This document shows, one piece after another, positions 17,078 to 25,637 of a stretch of 64,000 bases of DNA. Position numbers and translations under genes: made by a program. A model generated the notes under the pieces. It was not told where the DNA came from. It saw only the letters and a program-made list of their open reading frames with translations, and made no database searches. The stretch comes from Streptomyces viridiviolaceus (lineage in GTDB: Bacteria > Actinomycetota > Actinomycetes > Streptomycetales > Streptomycetaceae), in assembly GCF_014650995.1 (NCBI RefSeq), contig NZ_BMWA01000008.1, positions 281,339-345,338 on the forward strand, written 5' to 3'. Numbering within the stretch: the stretch's first letter is position 1; each line of letters starts with the position of its first letter.

Positions 17078-17098
17078 GGCCTGACGTACCGTCAGGCC
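17078..17098. terminator. Hairpin at the end of the small gene
   Basis: Perfect 8-bp arms GGCCTGAC/GTCAGGCC around GTACC. The right arm overlaps the stop codon of the 55-residue gene, so it may terminate or stabilise that transcript. Confidence 0.6.
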
Positions 17099-17259
17099 GC
17101 CGTTCCGGCCTCCTCGGCCGGCTTGCGGTGGCGGCCGCTCGGTGCGGTCGCGCCGTCCTGTGTGGAGACCGGGCCGCGGTGCCGGCCGTGGCCGGTGGCG
17201 GTCTCCTGAACGTCGGCACCGTCGGCCTGCATCGGCTGGGTCGTGCTGGCGTCGCTCAT
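17092..17259 (-). CDS. Small hypothetical protein (55 aa)
   Basis: A short gene starting at ATG 17259. About 50 of 55 codons end in G or C, which marks it as coding. The peptide is hydrophilic, without signal or membrane segment, and contains the near-repeat TGHGRHRGP...SGRHRKPAEE. Upstream sequence GGGGTG is a weak ribosome site. It is flanked by hairpins on the 3' side. I do not recognise the family. The basic RHR clusters could bind nucleic acid or membrane, but that is speculation. Confidence 0.65.
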   Translation of the reverse strand: MSDASTTQPMQADGADVQETATGHGRHRGPVSTQDGATAPSGRHRKPAEEAGTAA

Positions 17260-17357
17260 CGGAAGGAATTCACCCCGTCAAACATGATCTTTCCTACAGC
17301 CGGGCGAGTGTAACCGGCACACCTCGGGCCGAATCCAGGCGGCCACGCCAACCGGCA

Positions 17358-18536
17358 CTAGTTCGTTACAAGCCGTGCCAATGGCGCCTGTTGCAACGGC
17401 ACCGGGCGTGGGGCGGCGGGCGACGGAGGGTCGTCCGGTTGATCCGGAAGATCCGGTAGTGCCGGTTCGTCCGGAGCCTCCCGTGCCGGGAGTCCGGTCC
17501 TCTCCTCGTTCACGGGGGGCGCCGTCAGCCGTGCCAGGCCGCACGGCGACTGAGGGGTCGCGTACGGCAGACGGAGCTCGCCGTCCGCCGTCCACAGTCC
17601 GGTGCCCGTCAACCAGCCGTAGGGGGCGGGGAAATGGTGCACCTGCCGTTCGACGGGCCGCCACACCCCGACCCAGCTGTCGAAGGCGCCGTCGACGCGC
17701 AGTGCCACCGCACAGCGTTCCGGCGTGAGCACCTGGCCGGGCTGGATCGCGAACGGCGTCACGGCGCACTCCGGCAGGCGCAGGCACTCCGGGAAGCGCA
17801 CCGGCAGCGTGCTGCCCAGTACGCCCCAGCCCAGCCGGTCCCGGCCCGGCGACGGGGCGTCCGAGCGGATCAGCAGCAGTCCGCTGTCCGGGTCGGCCAG
17901 CAGCACCCGGTCGTCGCTGTCGGCGGCGATCTGCAGCAGCGGCGACACCTCGCCGTCCCGCTCCAGGTCCACGACGATCGCCTTGGTGCGCCCGTCGGTC
18001 TCCCGGTCCACGGCCAGCATCCGTCCCATGCGGTCCAGCCACGCCCCGCCCGAGCAGCGGCCGGGGATCTCGGCGAGGTGCTCGGGTCCGAAGGCGCCGC
18101 CCGCCACCTGCCACAGGTCCGTCGAACGCGGGCCTACGGCGAGGGCGTACGCGCACTCGCCGCCCGGGGCCGGCGGCAGCAGCCGCAGCCGGGTGCCCTC
18201 GTCCTGGCACTCGACCGCGCCGAGCGGCAGCTCGCCGGTGCCGGGCCCGGTCGGGTAGAGGAGGGAGAAGAGGTGGCGTCCGGCGGCGATCCGGTGGACG
18301 AGGACCCGTCCGTCGCCCATCGGCTGCACCTCGGTGCCGGGTTCCTCCGGCTGGTTGCCGGGCAGCGGTACCGCGTACGGCTCGGGGCCGTCGAGCGTCC
18401 AGCGCTCGGGGTACCGGGAGTCGCCGCTGCGGGCGAGGCGCGCGGCGTAGGCGCCCTCCGCGGCGATGGTGCAGCCCGCCCGCGGGGTCCCGTCGTTCTC
18501 GTGGTCCGCCGAAGGCTCGATGGCACAGGCCGTCAT
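17358..18536 (-). CDS. Hypothetical beta-propeller-like protein
   Basis: A 392-aa cytoplasmic protein of unknown function. The body consists of repeated beta-rich blocks each containing a Trp/Gly-Asp turn (RSTDLWQVAGGAFG, GGAWLDRMGRMLAVDRETDG, DDRVLLADPDSGLLLIRS, FDSWVGVWRPVERQVHHFP), suggestive of a beta-propeller. The tail is Pro/Asp-rich. The start at 18536 is supported by GGAGGTGA eight bases upstream. Conserved in this position in Streptomyces from memory; no catalytic motif seen. Confidence 0.82.
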   Translation of the reverse strand: MTACAIEPSADHENDGTPRAGCTIAAEGAYAARLARSGDSRYPERWTLDGPEPYAVPLPGNQPEEPGTEVQPMGDGRVLVHRIAAGRHLFSLLYPTGPGTGELPLGAVECQDEGTRLRLLPPAPGGECAYALAVGPRSTDLWQVAGGAFGPEHLAEIPGRCSGGAWLDRMGRMLAVDRETDGRTKAIVVDLERDGEVSPLLQIAADSDDRVLLADPDSGLLLIRSDAPSPGRDRLGWGVLGSTLPVRFPECLRLPECAVTPFAIQPGQVLTPERCAVALRVDGAFDSWVGVWRPVERQVHHFPAPYGWLTGTGLWTADGELRLPYATPQSPCGLARLTAPPVNEERTGLPAREAPDEPALPDLPDQPDDPPSPAAPRPVPLQQAPLARLVTN

Positions 18537-18722
18537 CGTTCGGTCACCTCCGGCGACGAAGCTAGTTTTCGTACGCACAGGCGGGGGACCGGCGCCCGTC
18601 CCCATCACACGTATGAGTGGCACAGGAACGATTCGCCTGAGGGAGCGGAGAGGGCTGTGCTGCACGGGGCCGGACGGCCGAGGCGGTACAACGGCACAGA
18701 ACAGGCAGGTAGCCTTGCATGC

Positions 18723-19574
18723 GTGCCCCGTCTGTCAGAAGTCATCGCCGCGCTGGAGAACCTGTGGCCCGCCGAGCGGGCCGAGTCCTGGGACGCGGTC
18801 GGGACCGTCGTGGGCGACCCCGACCAGGAGGTCTCCCGGGTCCTGTTCGCCGTCGACCCCGTGCAGGAGATCGTCGACGAGGCGGTGAAGCTCGGCGCAG
18901 ACCTGCTCGTCACCCACCACCCGCTCTACCTGCGGGGGACGACCACGGTCGCGGCCTCCACCTTCAAGGGCCGCGTGGTGCACACGCTCATCAAGAACGA
19001 CATCGCGCTGCACGTCGCCCACACCAACGCCGACACCGCCGACCCCGGCGTCAGCGACGCGCTGGCCGGCGCGCTCGACCTCCGTGTCGTACGGCCCCTG
19101 GTACCGGACCCGGACGACCCCGACGGCTGCCGGGGCCTGGGCCGCGTGTGCGAACTGGACCACCCGCTGACCGTCCGCGAGTTCGCCGCCCGCGCCGCCG
19201 AGCGGCTGCCCGCCACCGCGCAGGGCATCCGTGTGGCCGGCGACCCGGAGGCGACCCTGCGCACGGTCGCCGTCAGCGGCGGCTCCGGCGACGGCCTCTT
19301 CGACGAGGTGCGGGCGGCCGGCGTCGACGCCTTCCTCACCGCCGACCTCCGCCACCACCCGGCCTCCGAGGCCCTGGCCCACAGCCCCCTCGCGCTGTTC
19401 GACGCGGCGCACTGGGCCACCGAGTGGCCCTGGTGCGAGCTGGCCGCAGCCCAGCTCGACGAGATCTCCGACCGGAACGGATGGGACCTCAGGGTCCACG
19501 TCTCGAAGACGGTCACCGACCCCTGGACCGCCCACGCGGCGTCCCCCGATTCGACTGCAGGAGCCCCCAACTGA
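18723..19574 (+). CDS. Nif3-like (DUF34) metal-binding protein
   Basis: A 283-aa protein of the Nif3/YbgI dinuclear metal family, once called GTP cyclohydrolase I type 2. Metal ligands appear in LLVTHHPLYL, HVAHTNADTA and DAAHWATEWP. The GTG start (18723) is the first in frame; a nearby ATG at 18719 is out of frame. It overlaps the zinc-ribbon gene by four bases and heads a three-gene operon with it and the RNase HI fusion, an arrangement shared with mycobacteria (Rv2230c-Rv2228c). Confidence 0.9.
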   Translation: MPRLSEVIAALENLWPAERAESWDAVGTVVGDPDQEVSRVLFAVDPVQEIVDEAVKLGADLLVTHHPLYLRGTTTVAASTFKGRVVHTLIKNDIALHVAHTNADTADPGVSDALAGALDLRVVRPLVPDPDDPDGCRGLGRVCELDHPLTVREFAARAAERLPATAQGIRVAGDPEATLRTVAVSGGSGDGLFDEVRAAGVDAFLTADLRHHPASEALAHSPLALFDAAHWATEWPWCELAAAQLDEISDRNGWDLRVHVSKTVTDPWTAHAASPDSTAGAPN

Positions 19575-20314
19575 ACGCCGCGCCCGCCGACCAGATCCGA
19601 CTCCTCGACGTCCAGGCCCTCGACGTCCGCCTCCAGCAGCTCGCGCACAAGCGGAAGTCCCTGCCCGAGCACGCCGAGATCGAGTCGCTGACCAAGGACC
19701 TCACCCAGCTGCGCGACCTCCTCGTGGCCGCGCAGACCGAGGAGAGCGACTGCGCCCGCGAGCAGACCAAGGCCGAGCAGGACGTGGACCAGGTGCGCCA
19801 GCGCGCCGCCCGCGACCAGCAGCGCCTGGACTCGGGCGCCGTCACCTCCCCGAAGGACCTGGAGAACCTCCAGCGCGAGATCGCCTCCCTCGCCAAGCGG
19901 CAGGGCGACCTGGAGGACGTCGTCCTGGAGGTGATGGAGCGCCGCGAGTCCGCGCAGGAGCGGGCCGGCGAGCTGACCGAGCGGGTCGCCTCCGTACAGG
20001 CGAAGATCGACGACGCCACCGGCCGCCGGGACGCGGCCTTCGAGGAGATCGACGGCGAGGCGGCGTCGGTCACCAAGGAGCGCGAGGTGATCGCGGCCTC
20101 GGTGCCCGCCGACCTGCTGAAGCTCTACGACAAGCTGCGTGAGCAGCAGGGCGGCATCGGCGCGGCCAAGCTGTACCAGCGGACCTGTCAGGGGTGCCGC
20201 CAGGAGCTGGCGATCACCGAGCTGAGCGAGATCCGCGCGGCGGCGCCCGACACGGTCGTGCGGTGCGAGAACTGCCGCCGCATCCTGGTGCGCACCTCCG
20301 ACTCCGGGCTGTAG
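19571..20314 (+). CDS. Coiled-coil zinc-ribbon protein (DUF164/C4-type)
   Basis: A 247-aa protein with a long alpha-helical coiled coil (residues about 20-180, rich in Glu/Gln/Arg/Ala heptads) and a C-terminal zinc ribbon CQGC...CENC. The only in-frame start near the upstream stop is CTG at 19571, giving the sequence CTGA where start and stop overlap; the next options would cut the conserved N-terminus. Related to Rv2229c and the helicobacter CdsZ group; an RNA or ribosome-associated role is suspected for the family, not shown here. Confidence 0.88.
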   Translation: MNAAPADQIRLLDVQALDVRLQQLAHKRKSLPEHAEIESLTKDLTQLRDLLVAAQTEESDCAREQTKAEQDVDQVRQRAARDQQRLDSGAVTSPKDLENLQREIASLAKRQGDLEDVVLEVMERRESAQERAGELTERVASVQAKIDDATGRRDAAFEEIDGEAASVTKEREVIAASVPADLLKLYDKLREQQGGIGAAKLYQRTCQGCRQELAITELSEIRAAAPDTVVRCENCRRILVRTSDSGL

Positions 20315-20326
20315 GGGGTCCCTGCG

Positions 20327-21964
20327 GTGCGGGAGTTCGTCGTCGAGGCCGACGGCGGGTCGCGGGGCAACCCGGGACCCGCGGGCTACGGAGCGGTGGT
20401 ACTGGACGCGGCGACGGGTCAGACCCTCGTCGAGACCGCCGAGTACCTGGGCGTCGTCACGAACAACGTGGCCGAGTACCGGGGCCTGCTGGCCGGTCTG
20501 CGCGCCGCGCACACACTGGATCCGTCGGCGACGGTCCGCGTCCGGATGGACTCCAAGCTCGTCGTCGAGCAGATGTCGGGCCGCTGGAAGATCAAGCACC
20601 CCGCCATGAAGCCGCTGGCGGCCGAGGCGGGGCGTGTCTTCCCGCCGGGGCGGGTGACGTACGAGTGGATCCCGCGCGCCGACAACAAGCACGCCGACCG
20701 CCTGGCCAACGAGGCGATGGACGCGGGAAGCCGCGGCGAGCAGTGGTCGCCGTCGCTGTCCACGGCCGAACTGGACGCGGCGTCACGCTCCGCGGGCGGC
20801 GTCGGCACGAGGCGGTCCGGCGACACCGCACCGACGACCCCGGCCACCGCTGCCGCCGAGCCGGATGCCGGGGGCGTGAAGCCGAAGGGGCGGGTTGCCG
20901 AGGCCGTCGGTGGTGCCCGGGCGGCCGGCCGGGGCGCCGGTGCCGCCGAGCCGTATGCCGAGGGCGCCGAGCCTGCCACCGGTGCCGCGGCGCCGTATGC
21001 CGCGGGCGTGAAGCCGAAGGGTGCGCCTGCCGCGTCCGTCGGTGGTGCCGGAGGGGCCGGAAGGGGCGCCGGTGCCGCGGAGCGGGAGGCCGAGGCCGCA
21101 GTGCCGGGGCCCGGGGCGGCCGTGCCGGACGTCGGTGCTGGGCAGACGGGAGCCCGGGCTGCGAAGCCGGCCGGCGAGGCCGCCGCGTCCGTCGGTGGTG
21201 TCGAGGCGGTCGGTGAGGGCACCGGTGTCGACGGGCAGGCTGCCGGGCCCGGCCCCGCCACCACCCCGGCCGCCCGCGCCGGCGCCGACGTACGCGCCGC
21301 CAAGGCCGTCGCGACGCCCGGATGGGGGCCGCCGGACCTGGGGGCGCCCGCCACCTTCGTCCTGCTCCGGCACGGCGAGACGCCGCTGACCCCGCAGAAG
21401 CGGTTCTCCGGGAGTGGCGGCAGCGACCCCGCGCTGTCGGACGTGGGACGCGAGCAGGCCGAGAAGGTCGCCGCGAGCCTCGCCCGGCGCGGGACCGTCC
21501 AGGCGATCGTGTCCTCGCCCCTGGCCCGGACCCGCGAGACCGCCGCCGTCGTCGCGGCCCGCCTCGGCCTGGAGGTGACGGTCGACGAGGGCCTGCGCGA
21601 GACCGACTTCGGCGCCTGGGAGGGGCTCACCTTCGGCGAGGTGCGCGAGCGCTACCCGGACGACCTGAACGCCTGGCTGGGCTCACCCGACGCCGAGCCG
21701 ACCGGCGGCGGCGAGAGCTTCGCGGCGACCGGCGCCCGCATCGCCGCCACCCGCGACAAGCTGGTCGCGGCGTACGCGGGCCGCACGGTCCTGCTGGTCT
21801 CCCACGTCACGCCGATCAAGACGTTCGTACAGCTCGCCCTGGGCGCCCCGCCCGAGTCGCTGTTCCGCATGGAGCTGTCGGCGGCCTCGCTGTCGGCGGT
21901 GGCCTACTACGCGGACGGCGGCGCCAGCGTCCGCCTGTTCAACGACACGTCGCACCTGCGCTGA
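20327..21964 (+). CDS. Bifunctional RNase HI / histidine phosphatase
   Basis: A 545-aa fusion. The N-terminal RNase HI domain (residues 1-135) has the four catalytic acids in EADGGSRGNPG, NNVAEYRG, RMDSKL and NKHADRLAN, and degrades RNA in RNA-DNA hybrids. A low-complexity Ala/Gly/Pro linker of about 190 residues with imperfect repeats (AGAAEPYAEG-like) follows. The C-terminal phosphoglycerate-mutase-like acid phosphatase (about residues 340-545) has LLRHGETPL, SSPLARTRET and VSHVTP, resembling CobC alpha-ribazole phosphatase. The same fusion is known as Rv2228c in M. tuberculosis, where the linker is much shorter. GTG start; convergent with eda, 26-bp 3' overlap. Confidence 0.93.
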   Translation: MREFVVEADGGSRGNPGPAGYGAVVLDAATGQTLVETAEYLGVVTNNVAEYRGLLAGLRAAHTLDPSATVRVRMDSKLVVEQMSGRWKIKHPAMKPLAAEAGRVFPPGRVTYEWIPRADNKHADRLANEAMDAGSRGEQWSPSLSTAELDAASRSAGGVGTRRSGDTAPTTPATAAAEPDAGGVKPKGRVAEAVGGARAAGRGAGAAEPYAEGAEPATGAAAPYAAGVKPKGAPAASVGGAGGAGRGAGAAEREAEAAVPGPGAAVPDVGAGQTGARAAKPAGEAAASVGGVEAVGEGTGVDGQAAGPGPATTPAARAGADVRAAKAVATPGWGPPDLGAPATFVLLRHGETPLTPQKRFSGSGGSDPALSDVGREQAEKVAASLARRGTVQAIVSSPLARTRETAAVVAARLGLEVTVDEGLRETDFGAWEGLTFGEVRERYPDDLNAWLGSPDAEPTGGGESFAATGARIAATRDKLVAAYAGRTVLLVSHVTPIKTFVQLALGAPPESLFRMELSAASLSAVAYYADGGASVRLFNDTSHLR

Positions 21965-22598
21965 GCGCGGCCGCCTCACGGGCCAGCGCCTCCACGCGCC
22001 CCCAGTCGCGGCCGGCGACGGCGTCCTTCGGCAGCATCCAGCTGCCGCCGACGCAGCCGACGTTGGGCAGCGCCAGGTACTCCGGAGCGGAGGCCGGGCC
22101 GATGCCGCCGGTCGGGCAGAAGCGGGCCTGCGGCAGCGGGGCGGCGAGCGCCTTGAGGTAGGCGGTGCCGCCCGCGGCCTCGGCCGGGAAGAACTTCATC
22201 TCGCGCACCCCGCGCTCCAGCAGCGCCACCACCTCCGACGTGGTCGACACCCCCGGCAGGAACGGCACCCCGGACGCCCGCATCGCCTCCAGCAGCGCCT
22301 CCGTCCAGCCCGGGCTGACGAGGAACCGCGCCCCGGCCGTCATGACCTCGGTGACCTGGTCCGGGGTGATCAGGGTCCCCGCACCGACCACCGCGTCCGG
22401 CACCTCGCGGGCGATGGCCCGGATCGCGTCGACCGCGGCCGGCGTCCGTAGCGTCACCTCGATCGCGGGCAGCCCGCCGGCGACGAGCGCCCGGGCGAGC
22501 GGTACGGCGTCGGCGGCGTCGTCGACGACCACGACGGGCACGACGGGCGCCAGATCCAGGACCGAGGCAGGGGAGGAGGAGGGCTGCGGTGAGGTCAT
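21939..22598 (-). CDS. eda: KDPG/KHG aldolase
   Basis: A 219-aa class I aldolase that cleaves 2-keto-3-deoxy-6-phosphogluconate (Entner-Doudoroff) or 4-hydroxy-2-oxoglutarate. The Schiff-base lysine sits in REMKFFPAEAAGG, with IEVTLRT and GAGTLIT as family motifs and CPTGGIG at the phosphate site. The gene lies behind a perfect inverted repeat at 22621-22652. No edd partner is in the window, so its metabolic role here is uncertain. Confidence 0.93.
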   Translation of the reverse strand: MTSPQPSSSPASVLDLAPVVPVVVVDDAADAVPLARALVAGGLPAIEVTLRTPAAVDAIRAIAREVPDAVVGAGTLITPDQVTEVMTAGARFLVSPGWTEALLEAMRASGVPFLPGVSTTSEVVALLERGVREMKFFPAEAAGGTAYLKALAAPLPQARFCPTGGIGPASAPEYLALPNVGCVGGSWMLPKDAVAGRDWGRVEALAREAAALSAGATCR

Positions 22599-22620
22599 GA
22601 CCTCATCGTGCCCGCGAGAA

Positions 22621-22652
22621 GCAGCATGCGCAAAGGTCGTTGCGCATGCTGC
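22621..22652. promoter_or_regulatory. Perfect 13-bp inverted repeat upstream of eda
   Basis: GCAGCATGCGCAA, spacer AGGTCG, TTGCGCATGCTGC. It lies 22 bp before the eda start and 16 bp after the yaaA stop on the same strand. It could be a repressor operator (the TTGCGCA half-sites suit an Lrp/AsnC-type protein) or a terminator for yaaA. No cognate regulator gene adjoins it. Confidence 0.6.
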
Positions 22653-22668
22653 AATGTGCCTGGGAGTG

Positions 22669-23451
22669 TCAGTGAATCTCGTCCACCAGCACGTCCAGCG
22701 ACCACGGCTTCCCCGCCTTCGCGGGCGCCTCCGCCTCCACCACGTACCCGAGGTCGCGCAGCGCCTCCACCAGCTCCGCCGGGCCCTCGGGCGCGCTCCC
22801 GGACGTCAGCAGACTCCGGACGATCCGCCCCTTCGTCGCCTTGTTGAAGTGGCTGACCACCTTCCGGGTCGGGGCGTGCAGCACCCGCACGGTCGCCGTC
22901 CGCCCCGCGACCTCGCCCTTCGGCTTCCACGCCGCCGCGTACGCCGAAGACCGCAGATCCAGCACCAGCCGGTCCCCGGCCGCCTCGGGCAGCACCCCGG
23001 CCATCGGCGCACGCCAGAACGCGCCCAGCGCCCCGAGACCGGGCAGCTTCACGCCCATCGAGCAGCGGTAGGAGGGGATCCGGTCGGTCACGCGCACCGC
23101 GCCCCAGAGCCCGGAGAACACCAGCAGGGAGCGGGCGGCCCGCCGCTTCGCGGCCGGGTCGAGGGAGGCCAGGTCCAGGGCGTCGTAGAGCACGCCGGTG
23201 TAGATCTCCCCGGCGGGGCGCGCTCCGGCCGTCCGCAGTTCCGCGTTCTTGGCGACCTCGCCGCGCAGCCCCTCGCTCAGGCCCAGCACCTCGCGCGCCT
23301 TCTCCTCGTCGGCCGCGCACAGCTCGACCAGCTCGTCGAGGACGGCCTCACGGGCCGCCGTGAGCCCCGGCAGCGACAGCGACTCCGGCTTCAGCGGGGC
23401 ACCCCGGCCGGACGACGCCTTTCCCTCGGACGGCGGCAGCAGGACAAGCAC
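22669..23451 (-). CDS. yaaA: Peroxide stress protein YaaA
   Basis: A 260-aa member of the YaaA/DUF328 family. In E. coli YaaA lowers free iron during peroxide stress. Family features include the opening VLLPPSEGK, YTGVLYDAL, LVFSGLWGAVR and HFNKATKGRIVR. GTG start at 23451. Standard length for the actinobacterial members. Confidence 0.92.
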   Translation of the reverse strand: MLVLLPPSEGKASSGRGAPLKPESLSLPGLTAAREAVLDELVELCAADEEKAREVLGLSEGLRGEVAKNAELRTAGARPAGEIYTGVLYDALDLASLDPAAKRRAARSLLVFSGLWGAVRVTDRIPSYRCSMGVKLPGLGALGAFWRAPMAGVLPEAAGDRLVLDLRSSAYAAAWKPKGEVAGRTATVRVLHAPTRKVVSHFNKATKGRIVRSLLTSGSAPEGPAELVEALRDLGYVVEAEAPAKAGKPWSLDVLVDEIH

Positions 23452-23501
23452 ACGTACTCCTTCGGTCGAACTCCGGCCAGGGTACGGCGTGCCGTCTCGG
23501 C

Positions 23502-24113
23502 CTAGGCGCGCCGGAGGAGGCCGTCCCGTGCCTGCGTGACGGCGCGTACGAGCGCGTCGGCGTCGTCGGCGTGGCAGCGCACCACGCGGACCTCGCGGCG
23601 CCGGCCGAAGAAGGTGACGTGGGGGACGGGCTCGGTGAGGTGGAGCGTGACGGAGGTCTGCGCGCCCACGGCGACGTGCAGTTCACCGTCGGTGCGTTCG
23701 TGGACCGTGCGCAGCTCGCGCCGGACCGAGGCGATCCGCTCCAGCGGTATCCGCACGTCGACGTGGACGGCCCGGCGGATGCGCAGCAGGCCGCCGTCCG
23801 GCTCCAGCACGTGTGGACGGGTCACGGACGCCGCGTGCATTCCGACGACGATGACGATCGTGTACACGTCCAGGAGGAGCACCACGTGGTGCACCGTGGG
23901 CCAGTCGCGCAGCAGCACGGACATCGTCAGCGACTCGACCACGCACACGAACCCGAATCCGAAGATCATGGCGCCCTGACCCCGCGCATACCCGAACGCC
24001 CGCCCGCCTGCCGCCGTCCCGTGCGTCCGCCGGGCCGCCCACAGCACCAGGCTCGCGAGCAACCGCAGCTCGTGCCGGACCATGAGCCACGCGACTCTCA
24101 CGACGGCCCTCAT
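23502..24113 (-). CDS. Membrane protein with PH-like C-terminal domain
   Basis: A 203-aa hypothetical protein. Two hydrophobic segments lie in the first half (FGFGFVCVVESLTMSVLL and VVLLLDVYTIVIVVGM). They are followed by a soluble beta-rich domain from about residue 110 (RRAVHVDVRIPLERIASVRREL...VTLHLTEPVPHVTFFG), resembling bacterial PH-like DUFs. ATG start overlaps the MerR stop by four bases, so it is co-transcribed with that regulator and may be its target. Confidence 0.82.
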   Translation of the reverse strand: MRAVVRVAWLMVRHELRLLASLVLWAARRTHGTAAGGRAFGYARGQGAMIFGFGFVCVVESLTMSVLLRDWPTVHHVVLLLDVYTIVIVVGMHAASVTRPHVLEPDGGLLRIRRAVHVDVRIPLERIASVRRELRTVHERTDGELHVAVGAQTSVTLHLTEPVPHVTFFGRRREVRVVRCHADDADALVRAVTQARDGLLRRA

Positions 24114-24871
24114 GGCCGCCGTCCCCGAGCGACGAGCCGCATGGCCTCACGGATCGCCTCCGCCTGGGCCGGCGCGAAGTCGGCGTAGAAGGCGCGCAGC
24201 ATGCTGTGGCCGGAGTCGAGGACGGTCTCGTCATCGGGCAGCATGTCCGCGGGAATGCAGTCGGCGAGCGCGCGGGCCGCCTCCGCCACCCGCGGGTCGT
24301 CGACGGCGGCGTCCGCGAGGTCGTCGAGCAGGGCGTAGGCGTGGTGGGCCCGGGCCACCGCCTCCGGCGAGCCCAGGGCACCGCGCAGCGCGCCCAGCAG
24401 CTGCTCCCGGTCCTGCGGGGCCACCGTGTTCTCCAGCAGCGCGAGCATCTCGCGGTCCCGGCGTGCCATGGGCGAATCGGAGACGTGCGCCATGTCGGCG
24501 AACAGCGCGGCCAGCTCCGGCGAAACCGGCCCCTCGGCCGGCAGGCCGCCCTCCGCCGCCAGCAGCGTCCGCAGCCGCGCCCGGCGCTCGGCGATGGCGG
24601 CCTCCTGCCGTGCCAGATCGGCGTCCAGCTCCTCGAGCACCTCGGCCAGGTCCTTCCCGGCCTCGTCCGCGAGCACGTCCCGCACCTCCGCCAGCCCCAG
24701 CCCCAGCTCCGTCAGCCGCCGGATCCGGGCGAGCACGACGACGTGCCGCAGGGTGTACGTCCGGTAGCCGTTGGGCAGCCGCTCCGGCTCGGGCAGCAGC
24801 CCCTGGTGGTGGTAGTGCCGCACCGTCCGCGTGGTGACGCCGACGGCGTCGGCGAGTTCTCCGATCCGCAT
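24110..24871 (-). CDS. MerR-family transcriptional regulator
   Basis: A 253-aa regulator. The N-terminal winged helix is MRIGELADAVGVTTRTVRHY..., followed by NGYRTYTLRHVVVLARI and a dimerising coiled coil (residues 75-130). The C-terminal 120-residue helical domain has no Cys cluster, so an organic ligand rather than a metal is likely. First gene of a two-gene operon with the membrane protein. Confidence 0.9.
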   Translation of the reverse strand: MRIGELADAVGVTTRTVRHYHHQGLLPEPERLPNGYRTYTLRHVVVLARIRRLTELGLGLAEVRDVLADEAGKDLAEVLEELDADLARQEAAIAERRARLRTLLAAEGGLPAEGPVSPELAALFADMAHVSDSPMARRDREMLALLENTVAPQDREQLLGALRGALGSPEAVARAHHAYALLDDLADAAVDDPRVAEAARALADCIPADMLPDDETVLDSGHSMLRAFYADFAPAQAEAIREAMRLVARGRRP

Positions 24872-25033
24872 GACTTCAGTGAAGACGTTGACGTTGCGGC
24901 AGGGTCAAGCGGCGGCGCCGGTGCCTGACGGCGGGGTCGTCGTGTGCCACGATCGAGGGAACGGTTCCCGATCTCTCGGACAGGTGATCAGCCGATGTCC
25001 CAGTCTGGCGAGCGACCGAAGGAGGGGCGTGAC

Positions 25034-25609
25034 ATGGCTGCCATGGCCCACGAGCTCACGCAGGCGGAGGTCCTGCTGGAGGGGTTCCTCGCCCTGGACA
25101 CGCCGGAAGGCTTCCGGGCGGAGCTGATCGAGGGGGAGATCGTTGTGACGCCGCCGCCGGACGGGGACCACGAGGACTACATCGGGCTGATCGTGAGCCA
25201 GGTGATCAGGAACTCCCGGACCGAGATGCAGTTCTCCGGGAACAAGGGCCTGAAGCTGAGGAGCGGAGGCGCCTGCCCGAAAGACCACGCGATCCCGGAC
25301 GGTACGTTCGCCCCGACGAAACTGCGCCTCTACCGCGGCGCTGAACCCTGGATGCCCTGCGAGGGCGTCGCCATGGTCCTGGAGGTGACGTCCACCAAGC
25401 CCCAGGCCGACCGCGAGGCCAAACGCCGCTGCTACGCCCGCGGCGGCATCCCCCTCTACCTGCTCGTCGACCGCGAAGCCTCGTCGATCACGCTGTTCAG
25501 CGACCCGGAGAAGGACGAGTACCGCGAGCACTGCACCCGCCCCCTCGGGAAACCGCTCGCCCTCCCCGACCCCTTCGCCTTCGAACTGGACACCGCCGAC
25601 TTCCTCTGA
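25034..25609 (+). CDS. Uma2-family (DUF820) putative restriction endonuclease fold protein
   Basis: A 191-aa PD-(D/E)XK-fold protein of the Uma2 family, very abundant in Streptomyces. Core residues are in RAELIEGEIVVTPPP, DHAIPDGTFAP, and VLEVTSTKPQADREAKRRCYARGGIPLYLLVD, with the EVTS-x-D-K pattern. The start at ATG 25034 has GGAGGGG six bases upstream, better than in-frame candidates at 24944 or 24995. Cellular role unproven despite the nuclease label. Confidence 0.9.
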   Translation: MAAMAHELTQAEVLLEGFLALDTPEGFRAELIEGEIVVTPPPDGDHEDYIGLIVSQVIRNSRTEMQFSGNKGLKLRSGGACPKDHAIPDGTFAPTKLRLYRGAEPWMPCEGVAMVLEVTSTKPQADREAKRRCYARGGIPLYLLVDREASSITLFSDPEKDEYREHCTRPLGKPLALPDPFAFELDTADFL

Positions 25610-25637
25610 TCCCGTTGGGGGCAGGGGGTGGCGCGAG

